From positions 32,175 to 49,750 of the forward strand of contig WELB01000377.1 of assembly GCA_009602725.1 (NCBI GenBank): DNA of 17,576 nt, given 5' to 3'. The notes beneath the pieces were generated by a model that saw only the letters and a list, made by a program, of their open reading frames with translations, was not told the DNA's origin and did not search any database. Shown here piece by piece: positions 1 through 8,948 of this stretch (the first letter of the stretch is position 1; each line of letters opens with the position of its first letter). This DNA comes from Spirogloea muscicola (lineage: Eukaryota; Streptophyta; Zygnematophyceae; Spirogloeales; Spirogloeaceae). A program made the translations under genes and the position numbers.

Positions 1-20
1 CTGCCCCCGCTGGCCAGCCC

Positions 21-66
21 GCCGGCGCCCGCCAGCCGCCTCCGCCGGCGCCCGCCAGCCGCCTCC
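21..66. repeat. Two perfect 23-bp GC-rich tandem units
   Basis: Positions 21-43 and 44-66 are identical 23-bp units, followed by a partial third unit (GCCAGCCGC) from 67. The sequence is a proline/alanine-coding type of GC-rich repeat. It lies about 340 bp upstream of the Egt1 start codon. It could be promoter or leader sequence, or low-complexity coding sequence of a gene cut by the window edge. Confidence 0.75.
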
Positions 67-129
67 GCCAGCCGCGCGACCGGCTTTCCCCCCACCTCCC
101 TCCGACCGGCTCTCGCGCAGGCCCCGCCC

Positions 130-240
130 ATGGCTGCGTCGCGCACCGCCTGCTTCTCCTGCATCCACAACTTCTGCTGGGTGCTCTCCGTGCTCTGCAA
201 GCGCAACACCATCGCCTCGTCGTGCACCCTCGCGGGCTGA
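130..240 (+). other. Short ORF upstream of Egt1, unassigned
   Basis: An ATG at 130 opens a 36-codon ORF rich in Cys, Ser and Ala that ends with TGA at 238-240. The same frame is open back to base 1, and a possible splice acceptor (CTCTCGCGCAG) ends at 120. It could therefore be the last exon of a gene lying to the left, an upstream ORF in the Egt1 leader, or chance in GC-rich sequence. I recognise no family. The remaining leader, 241-405, shows nothing else. Confidence 0.2.
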
Positions 241-405
241 ACCCGCCATTGGCCGCCGCCCCTCTATTTCCCGGACATTCCGGCGTTCGGCCTGACGCGC
301 CACTCCCTCGGTGACACCGGCAGGACGCCCTAACGCAGTCCCTTGCCCGCCGTTCGCCTTTGCGGCGCTTCCCGCCTTCGCGCGGCACACGAGAGAGTGC
401 GCACC

Positions 406-3400
406 ATGCCGACGTACTCGCCCGACGGCCTCCTGGCCGGCCTCCGGAAGCCGGTCAAGGAGATCCCTTGCAGCTTCCTGTACGACAAGAAGGGCTCGGA
501 GCTGTACGAGCGCATCACAGAGCTGGAGGAGTACTACCCCTTCCGCGCTGAGGAGGGCCTACTTAAGCGCCATGCCAGCGATGTCGTCAAGAGTATTGCG
601 CCTGGCTCCATCATCGTGGAGCTCGGCTGCGGCACCGCCAGGAAGACGGCTCTCCTGCTCAATGCTCTCATCAAGCGGGACGGCATGTGAGTTGGTGATG
701 ATCTTGGAACTGCTGTGCACTCTACCAGAAGCAAGAGAGGGACTTTGAAATTGGAAAAGCAGGAAATTAAGCACCAGGGCATGTGATCACAGTTCCTTGG
801 ACTTCGTTGGTGCTAGTCTTTCATAGACTTTCCAGGCTTGACATTTCTCCGAGCTTGGTTAATTGTTCCTGTATAGGAAGGGCACGTATGTATAGGGCTT
901 CTGCTACTGGCCTCCCTGTAGCGAGGATTGCTGCCCGCACATCAATATATAAGCCAATTCAGTATGTCAAGATCCTGTTTATTTTCAATGCAGGTGCCAT
1001 TTTGCCGGCATTGATGTCTCAGCCAGCTTCCTGGAGGAGGCCAAATTGAATCTGATGAAGGCCGTCCCAGGCTTGACAGCCGACAGCATCACGCTCGTGC
1101 AAGCTGACTACATGGAGGGTCTCCGCAAAGTCAGGGCGCTATTTCCCATGGACACATTGTGCATCCTGTGGCTGGGGTCCAGTGTGGGGAACTTGGCAGG
1201 TGCCCAATCTTGCCATGGTGCACTGTCAATTCTGCTATTTCACTCACTTCCGACAGTTCTTTCAATACAGTGGCAGTAGTGTCTCTGGTCTGTCAAAAGC
1301 ACTCTTGATTCACCTTGACAGCGGCTGTAGCAGGGGCTGCGTTTTCGAGCAGGTTTGCATGCACTTCGCGCTTCTGGGTTGCTGTTGTTGACTAGCGGAA
1401 AGGATGAAAAGCCTGACAGTCCAGTTCCATGTCCTCTTGCTGCAGCTAATGAGGCCATAGAATTCTTCAAAGATGCCCATGCGGCAGGGGGCTCCAACAT
1501 GCAAGTCCTCCTCTGCGCAGGTGAGTTTCATCCACAGCAGGTCCCTCTAATTTGCACACCTTTGATGGACTTGTGTTTACCTTACAGAGCACTGTGCTCC
1601 ATGCAAGTAGAGGTTTTTGCTGCAGCCCTGTTCTTGCCTACGACTTGTGGACCTGAAATAGACTTGCCCTGTGATTGTGGCATTCATCACGAATTGTGGT
1701 GTAAGCAGACATGTGGAAGAGCAAGGCGATATTACGTGCTGCATATCATGACAAGAAGGGTGTGACTGAGGCGTTCATCAAGAATGGCACGCGGAACGCC
1801 CTCAAGTGCTTTGTGCCGGGCTTGACTGTGGACGATGAGAGCAAGTGGCAGTACGAAGTGGAGGTCAATGAGGACCTGCACATGGTGGAGATGTATGTCC
1901 GCTTTTTGGATGGTCTGGACCTGTGCAGCAGTGGCGGTATCAGCATCGGGTAAGGCTTTGGAACAGGCAGGCCTCATTGCTGGAATGCCCAGGTTGCGTC
2001 ACTGGTTGGACGAAGCTGCTGCTACTTACATGCTCTTTTGATGGTACGCTCATCCTGTGCGCCATGGTCCTGAGCCTGATTTGCAGTGCTGGTGAGAGGA
2101 TCTTGGTGGAAGTGTCTCGCAAGTTCTCCGTTGCGGATCTGCAGGGGCTGGCTAGCAAGTCACGCTTTGTCATTGATGCAGCGTGGCGCACCAAGCAGTA
2201 TGGGATGCAGGTTTGACCAGAGTGCCCTGTTGTCTACAGGCACTTGCCAATACGCCAGACTAACAGTGAGAGTTGTGGTTGAACATCTTGTGTCTCTTTC
2301 AGTCAGGATTTGAATTGAAGTACTTTATGTCACCCTGCGTTGTCTTAGTGCTGCAGCTGGAGGCAAGATTGCTTACAACGACTGATTCGCTGCAGATGCT
2401 GCTGCCAGTTGAACGTGCTCTGCAGAGCTGTTGGGATGACACCGACAACTGTTTTGCCACTCTGGACTGGGATGAGAAGCCCATTGACGTCCGCCATCCG
2501 TTCTGCTTTTACTAGTGAGACCTCCTGACTCACCACCACTGATCAGCATGTCACAAGCAATAGAGAAGGAGCGCGCGTCATACTAAGTGCACAATTTCAA
2601 AACATCCTGGTGTTGAGCAGCTGATTTGAGCATGTTGGTGATACCGTCCAATGAGCAGATTGAGCATGCATAAATTTGTGAACATCATTGGAATCACACA
2701 TAGTCTAATTTGGCAATGTGTCCAGTGACACATGCACACAAGCGTGAGTAACTAGCTACATTTGGTCCGGTGCTCTATCCGTTCACACCTGTGCGCCTTC
2801 AAGCTCATGACAGTGTGCCATCAATGCTTTCACCTGCTTGTGAGCAGCGGACATGTGAACGCGTTCGCCAAGCTGAAGATTTTACCAGACCACCCAGTGT
2901 CTGTTGATGATCACATGTTTTCGCGAGGCATTGACCCCAGCCTCCTGGAGCCTGGAAAGTGCCACAGCCACCCGGAAGTCCCCAAGCAGTGGCCTGCCAA
3001 GAGCAAGATCATAGCTTACGTGCAACGCAATCGCAGTCTCATTCTAGAAGCTGTCCTCAAGCAGAAGGTACTTACTCTTTGGCCATCAAAGTGCTCACTT
3101 TCACAACCCTCCTGACTAATTCTGTAGTCCCATAATTTGGAAGGCAGCCTGTGTGTGAGAGCCTCGAAGAGGTTTGGCTTCATGGCAAGGCAAGACTATT
3201 CCTTACCGAACTTGTTTTGTGATATGTAAATGCAGGCTTCCATGTTCTCCATCAATCTAGCCCTCGAGCATGAGCGGATGCACCTGGAAACTCTGGCGTA
3301 CATGCAGGCCCAGGCCCAGAAGTTGCTCTTTCAAAGCTCGCATCTACACAATGGGCTGCTGGGCAAGAAGCAGCCCGACCTCAAACTCAAAGCGTGGCCG

Positions 3401-4090
3401 TGGATGGTGCCTAGCCTGCTCATTCCTGCGGGAAAGGTTGTGCTGGGCATCGACCGCAAAGCTGGTGGGTTTTTCTGGGACAATGAAGGCCCTCCACGAC
3501 TGCAGTCAGTCGCATACCCATTTCTGGTATCGCCATTGCCTGTGACGGTTGCTCAGTTCCGCAAGTTCGTAGTCGACGACAAGGGCTACTCGCAGGCACG
3601 GTGGTGGAACGCGGACGACTTCAGCTTTTTACAGAAGCAGGGAGTTCAGTGCCCTGGCACGTGGTCGCTTGTCGCTGGCGAGTGCTACGTTCATAGCCCG
3701 CAAGGGACGCGCCACTGGAGCGAGGTTGCAAACGCACCGGCGTTTGTTAGCCTGTCCGAAGCCATGGCCTTCTGCACCTCCAAAGGATGTCGCGTTATGA
3801 CGGAGCCAGAGTGGCACCGAATTGTGGACAGTGATGCTGGTGAGCGCGTCGAGGCGCTGCGTTGCGGTGGCTGGGAATGGACCTACTCGTTGTTTGACAG
3901 CTACCCTGGCTTTGAGGCCATGCCGGAGTACCCGGAGTACTCCACTGACTTTTTTGATGGCCAGCACTATGTTCTCAAGGGGTCGTCGCCAGCCACACAC
4001 CCATCACTTCACCGAGATTCCTTCCGCAACTACTTTCAGAAGCAGTATCCTTATGTCTTTGCCAAATTTCGCTGCTGCAAGAACGCATAG
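406..4090 (+). CDS. EGT1: Egt1-type fused ergothioneine synthase (EgtD-EgtB)
   Basis: Predicted exons are 406-686, 994-1199, 1446-1520, 1709-1949, 2087-2210, 2396-2514, 2848-3067 and 3236-4090. All introns are GT-AG, all phases close, and the product is 706 aa. The start is the first ATG, in context GCACCATG. Residues 1-309 are an EgtD-like SAM-dependent histidine trimethyltransferase: lYDkkGseLYErIT...YYPfRaEE near 25-50, SAM motif VELGCG at 71-76, and GVTEAFIKN in exon 4. Residues 310-450 are DinB-like, with predicted iron ligands His351 (in YGHV) and the HX3HXE motif His434/His438. Residues 480-702 are the FGE-sulfatase fold, with WEWT, YPEYS, DFFDG, SFRNYF and YPYVFAKFR. In this family the methyltransferase makes hercynine, the iron domain adds a sulfoxide-linked cysteine, and a separate lyase releases ergothioneine. 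The methyltransferase is N-terminal as in fungal Egt1, unlike OvoA. An alternative exon 6 acceptor (exon from 2357) adds 13 in-frame residues. The loop before WEWT looks short. Confidence 0.93.
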
Positions 4091-4655
4091 GCTGCAAATT
4101 TGACATTGCCATGAAGAAACAACCATGGTCGCGAATACGAATGAATTTTGGGTGCTAACTATGGATTTGTCATTTTCATATTCTCCTTTGACTGAATGGC
4201 ACTAATTTATTATAGCTGTGCAATGGTAACTACCGCCAAGCACTACCCCTGAGTTGCGTCGGCCAAGTGGTGGACCTTTATTCACCCACTCCAATGCTGT
4301 CTTGTGCTTCCCTTTCAGCTCAGCTTCCTAGTCCGTTAAAGACCTCCTGCGCATGTTCAATCTGCTCATCTCCAGTTCATAAAATAAAAATATGGTGCGG
4401 AAGTAAAATGTGCAAGGTTGGTGCCATTGACGTTGTTTAGTAGGAATGAAGGTATGAACGCTAAGTAATATAATGGAGCTGCAGAAGCTTATTTCATGCA
4501 GCTCCAACCCCCCACCCCCCACCCCGCATGCACTAAAGAAGGTGTATGCTGTATGCTGCTTGCCATCTGCAGATTGTAGCATCTGAACTGCAGGCAGGAA
4601 ACCGCTGCAGTTTGTGCAGAGCAATATTCAGCAGCAGTCGTGGTAAGGATCAGGA

Positions 4656-4660
4656 TGTAA
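4656..4660 (+). promoter_or_regulatory. Candidate TGTAA poly(A) signal for Egt1
   Basis: TGTAA is the usual chlorophyte polyadenylation signal. This is the first one I found on the + strand after the Egt1 stop codon, about 565 nt downstream, which would make a long but plausible 3' UTR for a green alga. Confidence 0.35.
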
Positions 4661-4828
4661 GGTGAATTGCAGACCTTTGAGATATGTACCTGGCGTAGTT
4701 TAGACTGAATAGAGCTAGCTAGACTAGCTTTCAAGTCTTGTGAAGAGTATGCACAAAACCCACCGCTAGTCTCAACTTATGGGTAGCACAACAAATGTAT
4801 AACCCAACGTGGGCTCGCACTGCATAGC

Positions 4829-4833
4829 TTACA
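4829..4833 (-). promoter_or_regulatory. Candidate TGTAA poly(A) signal for TFIIF-beta
   Basis: The + strand reads TTACA, so the - strand carries TGTAA 139 nt beyond the TFIIF-beta stop codon. Spacing and strand fit a chlorophyte poly(A) signal. With the + strand candidate at 4656, the two transcripts would end about 170 bp apart without overlapping. Confidence 0.4.
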
Positions 4834-4971
4834 GACAAAAAGTGCGCAGCAGCACTATTTTCCAGATCTCAGTTTTCAAAGTGCTACCAGATTTGATAAT
4901 CTCTAGTTAAAAAAATAAACTCATCAGACACTGACAGCAGACTAGGTGGAAATAATATCTGTCATGGAGCC

Positions 4972-7159
4972 TTAGCCCTCTGTCTTCCGCTTGTACTCAG
5001 GCTTCAGTTCATAAGTCCCCTGGTTGACACCCCTCTTGTTGTACACACAGAGGTCATTGATGATGTCCTTCAGGAAAGCCTACACAAAGCTCATGAGATC
5101 CAGCAACAATTTTCATGTAAGTAAAGAAGACAATGGCAGAAGTAGACTGCAGTCCTGCAATACTAGATTGATGGCAAGATTGCTGGGCTTGTGAACTGCC
5201 AGTAACTTGGAATTCTACGCATGCCCATGTCAACATACAACTGAGGTGCACAGCTTGAGAAAAAGTGTTGCGCATCATCCACAGCAAGATTCACCACAGA
5301 TACCAGCAGCATCAACATGTTTGAGATGCAACATGGATTTGAACCCCACAATTAAGAAGGTAGCAAGATTGTGTAAGACATACCGTTGGCTGATCCGTTG
5401 CCTCAGTCAGCTGCTTGAGATTCCAGTTGGCTTGCCTCTCGAAGAGGGCGAACATGCGAGCCTCGAGCTGATCTCGGTCCATCCTCACTCTCTTCATATC
5501 AGAAACCTTCACCCCTGCAGGTAAGCGCTTGGGGGCCTGCACCAAGATGGAAACAATGGGAGCACTCAAGAGAATAGAGCAAGCTCAATCAGCGCACGTC
5601 AATGTCCACGGCACTGATAGCATCAATGTAATCTCAAGCTTCCTCATAAAATTCCTCAAAACCGGCAGGCAACCCTCAAGAGATGCTTGCATGTTGCATT
5701 GTCAGCAATGTAGAATGACCAATAAGGGGGCAAAATGGAGAGGGAGAGTGGAGGTAAGGTCATGGAGCTGGGGCCGGCCATGTCCTTGACAGACCTTGCT
5801 GATCGGTAGGGGCGTCGTCAAAGGAGCAGGTTGAGTGGATGGGCCTTTCTCATCACCTAGCATCTGCATAAGATGTAAGACATGTACATAATAAAGACAC
5901 CATCTGAGATGATCTGTCCTCTTACCCCTCATATTGCAGCTTGCTAGGCCGCCTGACACACCTAAGACATCCTGCATGAGCTACTGTGCAGAACACCAAT
6001 TTGCTGTATACTTGTATTATCATTCTCCTTGACCTGATCTTGTGGACCAATATAGTCAAAGTGGGCCCTCTGCAATTGTGTAGACATGCTCATGATAAAG
6101 TAAGTACATTGGCATACACAGTCAGAAGGTTACCTGGATCACCCGTTTGGGCTTGTTCGCAACCTCGAATCTGCTCCGAACAAGGGCTCGATAGTCCTGA
6201 CTGTCGGCGCTGCCAGTCTGCAGGTCAAACTTGTGCTCCACCTTCCCTTCAACGACCACCTTCTCTGTTGTCGCCATATCGGGTACAAGAGCGAAACATG
6301 AGCTTGAAAAGTTGCAAGTCATCACGCTGTCGCTGCCAGCACACTGCTGCACTCCAAGCATATGCTTGCCGGACTTTGAGCTGACTTTCACAAGCAAAGC
6401 CAGTCGTTCTTCAAATGTATATACTGACTCCTTCAATGACTCTTTCCAGCAAACAGCTCTCGTGCCATGGCAACCGCAGCTTGGACTTGTCTCGATGCAT
6501 GCATGAAGTGACGACAGATGAGTAAAATCAGTCACCCCCATCAGCACATGTGACCACTCATATACTAATTCCTAAACCCCTTCACTCTAAACCTTGAACC
6601 GTAAGCCCTAACACTTTGTAGCAAGCAGAGATCATCATGTGCAGAACAGATACTTAACTTGCATGCCTCATTGAGAGTGAGGTCTGTTCACCTTCGGACT
6701 CCGAGAAGACATGGATAGGCACCGCATCAGTCGGGTGCAGCAGGAATTGCCGCGGCCCAGGAACGTCATTGGCACGCTTCAGCTCCAAGGTGTACTGCTC
6801 GCCACCAAAGCCAGTCCAGCAAGTCGTGAGACGCCAGGCCTTAAGGGCCTGGCCGCAGAGGAAGGCAGCCATGCAAGGGGAAGCGACGTGTGCCTTGGCC
6901 GGCTGGGCTTCTGCAGCCAACGCAAGGGAAACGGCGCGAGAGCAGCGACCTTGCGGCTCGACGGGTCGTCGAGGTCGAAGGAGAGGCGCAGGCGGCCGAC
7001 CTCCACGCCGCGGCCGCCGCCGCCGCCGAGGGCCGCAGCAGCCGACTTGCGCCACTGCTCGGCGATTGCTGCCGGGGCCTTGAGCAGCCAGATGCCGTGG
7101 TCGGCGCGCGACACGTCCAGCGCGTCCTCGGCGTCGACCTTGCCATGGACCGCCACCAT
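4972..7159 (-). CDS. TFIIFB: TFIIF beta subunit (RAP30 homologue)
   Basis: Exons, in transcript order, are 7159-6950, 6794-6692, 6264-6134, 5863-5795, 5536-5384 and 5079-4972. They give 257 aa, close to plant TFIIF-beta. Exon 1 has the N-terminal dimerisation motif (ALDVSRADHGIWLLKAP) and a polyglycine run from a GCC repeat. Exons 2-3 continue the barrel, with SLEL-like YTLELKRAND, HVFSESE and VEGKVEHKFDL, then RVIQ. Exon 5 has MKRVRMDRDQLE and LFERQANWNLKQL, and exon 6 has AFLKDIINDLCVYNKRG and GTYELKPEYK, the C-terminal winged helix. The protein pairs with TFIIF-alpha, binds RNA polymerase II in the nucleus, and helps load it onto promoters. The start follows an in-frame stop at 7193-7195. 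The first intron has a weak donor (AAG/GTCGCT), so the exon 1/2 junction is the least certain part. Confidence 0.93.
6571..6612. repeat. Degenerate telomere-like CCCTAAA motifs in intron
   Basis: Within TFIIF-beta intron 2 the + strand carries CCTAAACCCC, CTCTAAACC and GCCCTAAC in 42 bp. These resemble the CCCTAAA/CCCTAAAA strand of plant and algal telomere repeats, but they are imperfect. They may be a scar of double-strand break repair or chance. Confidence 0.35.
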
Positions 7160-7779
7160 GCCGCTGCGACGGCCCGCGACGGCAAGGAGCCTCTAAGCCC
7201 TCGTCTGCCGCTGCCGTCTCGCGCACATCAGGCCGGCCGGCGCTGCGGTCATCAAGCCGCTCATGGGCCGAGCGCCTGCTCGCGAGCGCCGCAGAGCTCC
7301 AGCCTCGTCGGCGTCGTCATCAGAGCGCCTCGGCGGGCTCGCCGGCTGCGGCCGTCAGCAACCCGCCGCAATTGCCGCGTGCCAGCGCCCCTGCTCGTGC
7401 ACCGCCGCTGATGATTGTAAGACCCCGCGACAGCCGCTCCATGGGGCTCCTCCAGGGGAGAACCGCCGGCAGCCGCCGCAGCCGCCGAAGCCGCCGCGTT
7501 CTGCGGCGAGCTCGGGGCAGAGCTCCGAGGCTCCTGCGAGGCTACGCGCCAGAGGACGGCCTCGTCGCCGGCCGCAAGCGCGCGAGGGCTGCTCCGTCAC
7601 CGCTCTGGCGCTGCCGCTCCGGCCTCCGAGCCCTCTGGGCTGCCAAGGAGCGGCGGCCCCGGGCGCGGCGGCGGCTGCGGCGGCGGCGGCTGCGGCGGCG
7701 GCGGGAGCAGTCAGGCCTTCTGAGACGGCGCCTTACCAAAATCGGGCACCCACAGAAACACCGATAAGAAGCAAAAGAG
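7160..7779. other. GC-rich upstream region of TFIIF-beta, no assignable gene
   Basis: This region of about 620 bp is very GC-rich and open in several frames on both strands, including 7263-7784 on the + strand. The predicted peptides are Ala/Arg/Pro-rich with no recognisable motifs, as expected when stop codons are rare. It must contain the TFIIF-beta promoter. I would not annotate a protein here without transcript evidence. Confidence 0.6.
7664..7704. repeat. (CGG)n trinucleotide tract
   Basis: An interrupted CGG run of about 41 bp, with two CTG interruptions, sits roughly 110 bp upstream of the 5S gene. A related GCC run at about 7009-7027 lies inside TFIIF-beta exon 1 and encodes glycines. 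Such tracts are common in GC-rich algal genomes. Confidence 0.75.
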
Positions 7780-7799
7780 TATAGATTGTCTGCACTAGC
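7780..7799 (+). promoter_or_regulatory. Upstream 5S promoter elements (TATA-like and GC)
   Basis: A TATA core lies at 7780-7783, 28 to 31 bp before the inferred 5S start, and a GC pair lies at 7798-7799, around -13. In Arabidopsis 5S genes a TATA-like box near -28 and a GC near -13 contribute to RNA polymerase III transcription. The match in spacing suggests this is an expressed gene, but the elements are short. Confidence 0.45.
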
Positions 7800-7810
7800 A
7801 GGAAACACGT

Positions 7811-7931
7811 GATACGATCATACCAGGGCCACTATACCGGATCCCATCAGAACTCCGAAGTTAAGCTAAGCTCCCTTGGGCGAGAATAGTACTGGGATGG
7901 GTGACCTCCCGGGAAGTCTTCGTGTCGTATC
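7811..7931 (+). rRNA. 5S ribosomal RNA
   Basis: The sequence follows the plant 5S consensus closely: GATCATACC near the start, GGATCCCATCAGAACTCC, GTTAAGC, then GGATGGGTGACCTCC and GGGAAGTC. Terminal GATACGA pairs perfectly with TCGTATC, giving a 121-nt molecule with a closed helix I. The internal control region is intact: an A-box-like AAGCTAAGC near 7863 and a C box at about 7894-7912. A T4 run follows at 7942. It is the only copy in the window, so it is a dispersed gene or the edge of a broken array. Its 3' flank runs into LINE-derived repeats. Confidence 0.96.
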
Positions 7932-7941
7932 CACCCTCACC

Positions 7942-7945
7942 TTTT
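7942..7945 (+). terminator. RNA polymerase III T-run terminator after 5S
   Basis: CTTTTC begins 10 nt past the 3' end of the mature 5S RNA. A run of four or more T residues is the standard Pol III stop. A second CTTTTC about 12 nt further on could act as a backup. Confidence 0.6.
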
Positions 7946-7982
7946 CTCCCCACCTTTTCTCTCCACCGCTTTGGTGGCACCC

Positions 7983-8169
7983 CGGCTCCTTCAGACCTTG
8001 TCCATAGCGCTTCCTCTGGCTTCCTCTGGCCCCCTTCTCGTTCTTTGTTCATTCTTTTTTGGGCTGGCTTGTCCAGCCCCTATCCTCAATGGGCGAGCCC
8101 TTTCTTCTCCCATTCCTTTGGGCTGGCCTTTCCCAGCCACCAGTCAATCTGGCAGCGCTTCCCACCTTT
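7983..8169 (+). repeat. LINE 3'-UTR-like repeat, copy A, with hairpins
   Basis: This block opens with a 23-bp segment (7983-8005) repeated exactly at 8951-8973. It carries a perfect 7-bp stem hairpin, GGGCTGG-CTTGT-CCAGCCC, at 8061-8079, then GGGCGAGCCC at 8091-8100. A 58-bp segment (8112-8169) recurs with one mismatch at 8972-9029 and contains a second hairpin (GGCTGG...CCAGCC, 8121-8138). Related blocks follow LINE stop codons at 8529 and 8909, so copy A is probably the 3' UTR of a copy whose coding part is gone. Confidence 0.7.
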
Positions 8170-8179
8170 GGGCTGCCCT

Positions 8180-8529
8180 GTCGCGCAAAGGTGACCAAGT
8201 ACGCCGACCATCCGCCAGCCGACGCGTTCTTCCCTCTGGCTATCGACACCCATGGGGCGTTGGGTGCTCGGTGGCTCGAACTGCTCCACCAACTTGCTCG
8301 TCACGCCGTTGCCCGCCGCTTCCATGGGGAGCCGGTGGACTTCCCCGCCGCCGGGTCGTTGGCCCAGGTGTATCGCATGCGCCTGGCCGTCTCGCTGCAG
8401 AGGTCCATGGCCCGTGCGCTGCACCTGCGTGCTGGCCGAGCCCTTGCTGCTGCCTCTGGCTCTGGCCAGGGGACATACTTCCAGGAGCATAGCCTCTCCG
8501 ACCTGCGCCTGCTTAGCAGGGGTTACTGA
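8180..8529 (+). pseudogene. LINE ORF2 C-terminal remnant, 5'-truncated
   Basis: An open frame from about 8188 to the TGA at 8527-8529 encodes KVTKYADHPPADAFFPLAID, a THGALG block, LAQVYRMRLAVSLQRSMARA, HLRAGRALAAASG and finally LLSRGY. The same blocks, in the same order, occur on the - strand at 12701-13245 and 13999-14150. This is the extreme C-terminus of a non-LTR retrotransposon polyprotein, including the last strand of the endonuclease-like domain. Reverse transcriptase is absent. Upstream the frame runs into repeat copy A, so the copy is truncated at its 5' end, as LINEs commonly are. The fragment is not itself interrupted, which suggests fairly recent insertion. Confidence 0.75.
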
Positions 8530-8625
8530 GTGGTTAGTAGCTGCTTTGTTTTTTCTTGTGTGCTTGTCATTTCTGCTGCTTCGCCTTAGGGCTTCGCCTG
8601 GCTTCCCCCCCCCTCTTCTTGTACT

Positions 8626-8760
8626 CTGTTCATTCTTTTTTGGGCTGGCTGTTCCAGCCCATATTCTCAATGGGCGAGCCCTTCTTCCTTTCCCAGCCAC
8701 CAGTCAGTCTGGCCGCGCTTTCTTTCTTTGGGCTGGCCTCTCCCAGCCAACAATTAAAGT
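8626..8760 (+). repeat. LINE 3'-UTR-like repeat, copy B, with hairpins
   Basis: It lies about 100 bp after the stop codon of the LINE remnant at 8529, as expected for a 3' UTR. It shares TTCATTCTTTTTT with copy A and has a perfect 7-bp hairpin with a changed loop, GGGCTGG-CTGTT-CCAGCCC, at 8642-8660. GGGCGAGCCC and a second GGCTGG...CCAGCC hairpin (8731-8748) follow. Confidence 0.7.
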
Positions 8761-8803
8761 GACCTTGCTTTCTTTCTCCACCTTTTCTCTCCACCTTGCG
8801 GTT

Positions 8804-8909
8804 CACTTGCGCGCAGGCCGAGCTTTGGCGGCCTCCGACTTCCGTCAAGGGCGACGTCTTTCCGCCGGCTAGCTACTCAGACTTGCATCTCCTGACTAGA
8901 GGTTACTGA
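8804..8909 (+). pseudogene. Second, shorter LINE C-terminal remnant
   Basis: From 8804 the sequence encodes HLRAGRALAA, identical to the block in the remnant just upstream. A frameshift follows, then SDLHLLTRGY and TGA at 8907-8909. Only the last 35 or so residues of the LINE protein remain. It starts directly after repeat copy B, so it looks like a second 5'-truncated insertion in the same orientation into the 3' UTR of the first. Confidence 0.7.
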
Positions 8910-8948
8910 GCGTTCCCTGGCTGATGTCTTAGTCCTAGTCCTTCGTAC

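Larger units (their letters stand above)
4091..4971. other. Shared 3' region between convergent Egt1 and TFIIF-beta
   Basis: This 881-bp stretch holds the 3' UTRs of the two convergent genes. It is less GC-rich than the exons and contains a short C-rich run at about 4507-4525. I see no ORF with family resemblance, no structured RNA and no mobile-element signature. Confidence 0.7.

Noticed and set aside
311-748. 145-codon + strand ORF overlapping Egt1 exon 1
   Set aside because: It overlaps exon 1 in another frame, has Arg/Ser/Ala-rich composition and no motifs. It is a shadow of the exon.
406-4090. Reading the locus as an OvoA (ovothiol) gene
   Set aside because: OvoA has DinB and FGE domains first and the methyltransferase at the C-terminus. 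Here the methyltransferase is N-terminal, with EgtD-like blocks.
7263-7784. 173-codon + strand ORF with an alanine run before the 5S gene
   Set aside because: Composition reflects GC-rich DNA and the CGG tract. It has no domain, and it runs into the 5S promoter region.
8059-8187. 5' part of the 156-codon ORF at 8059-8529 as protein
   Set aside because: It translates the hairpin repeat and only happens to be in frame. Resemblance to the other LINE copies begins near 8188.
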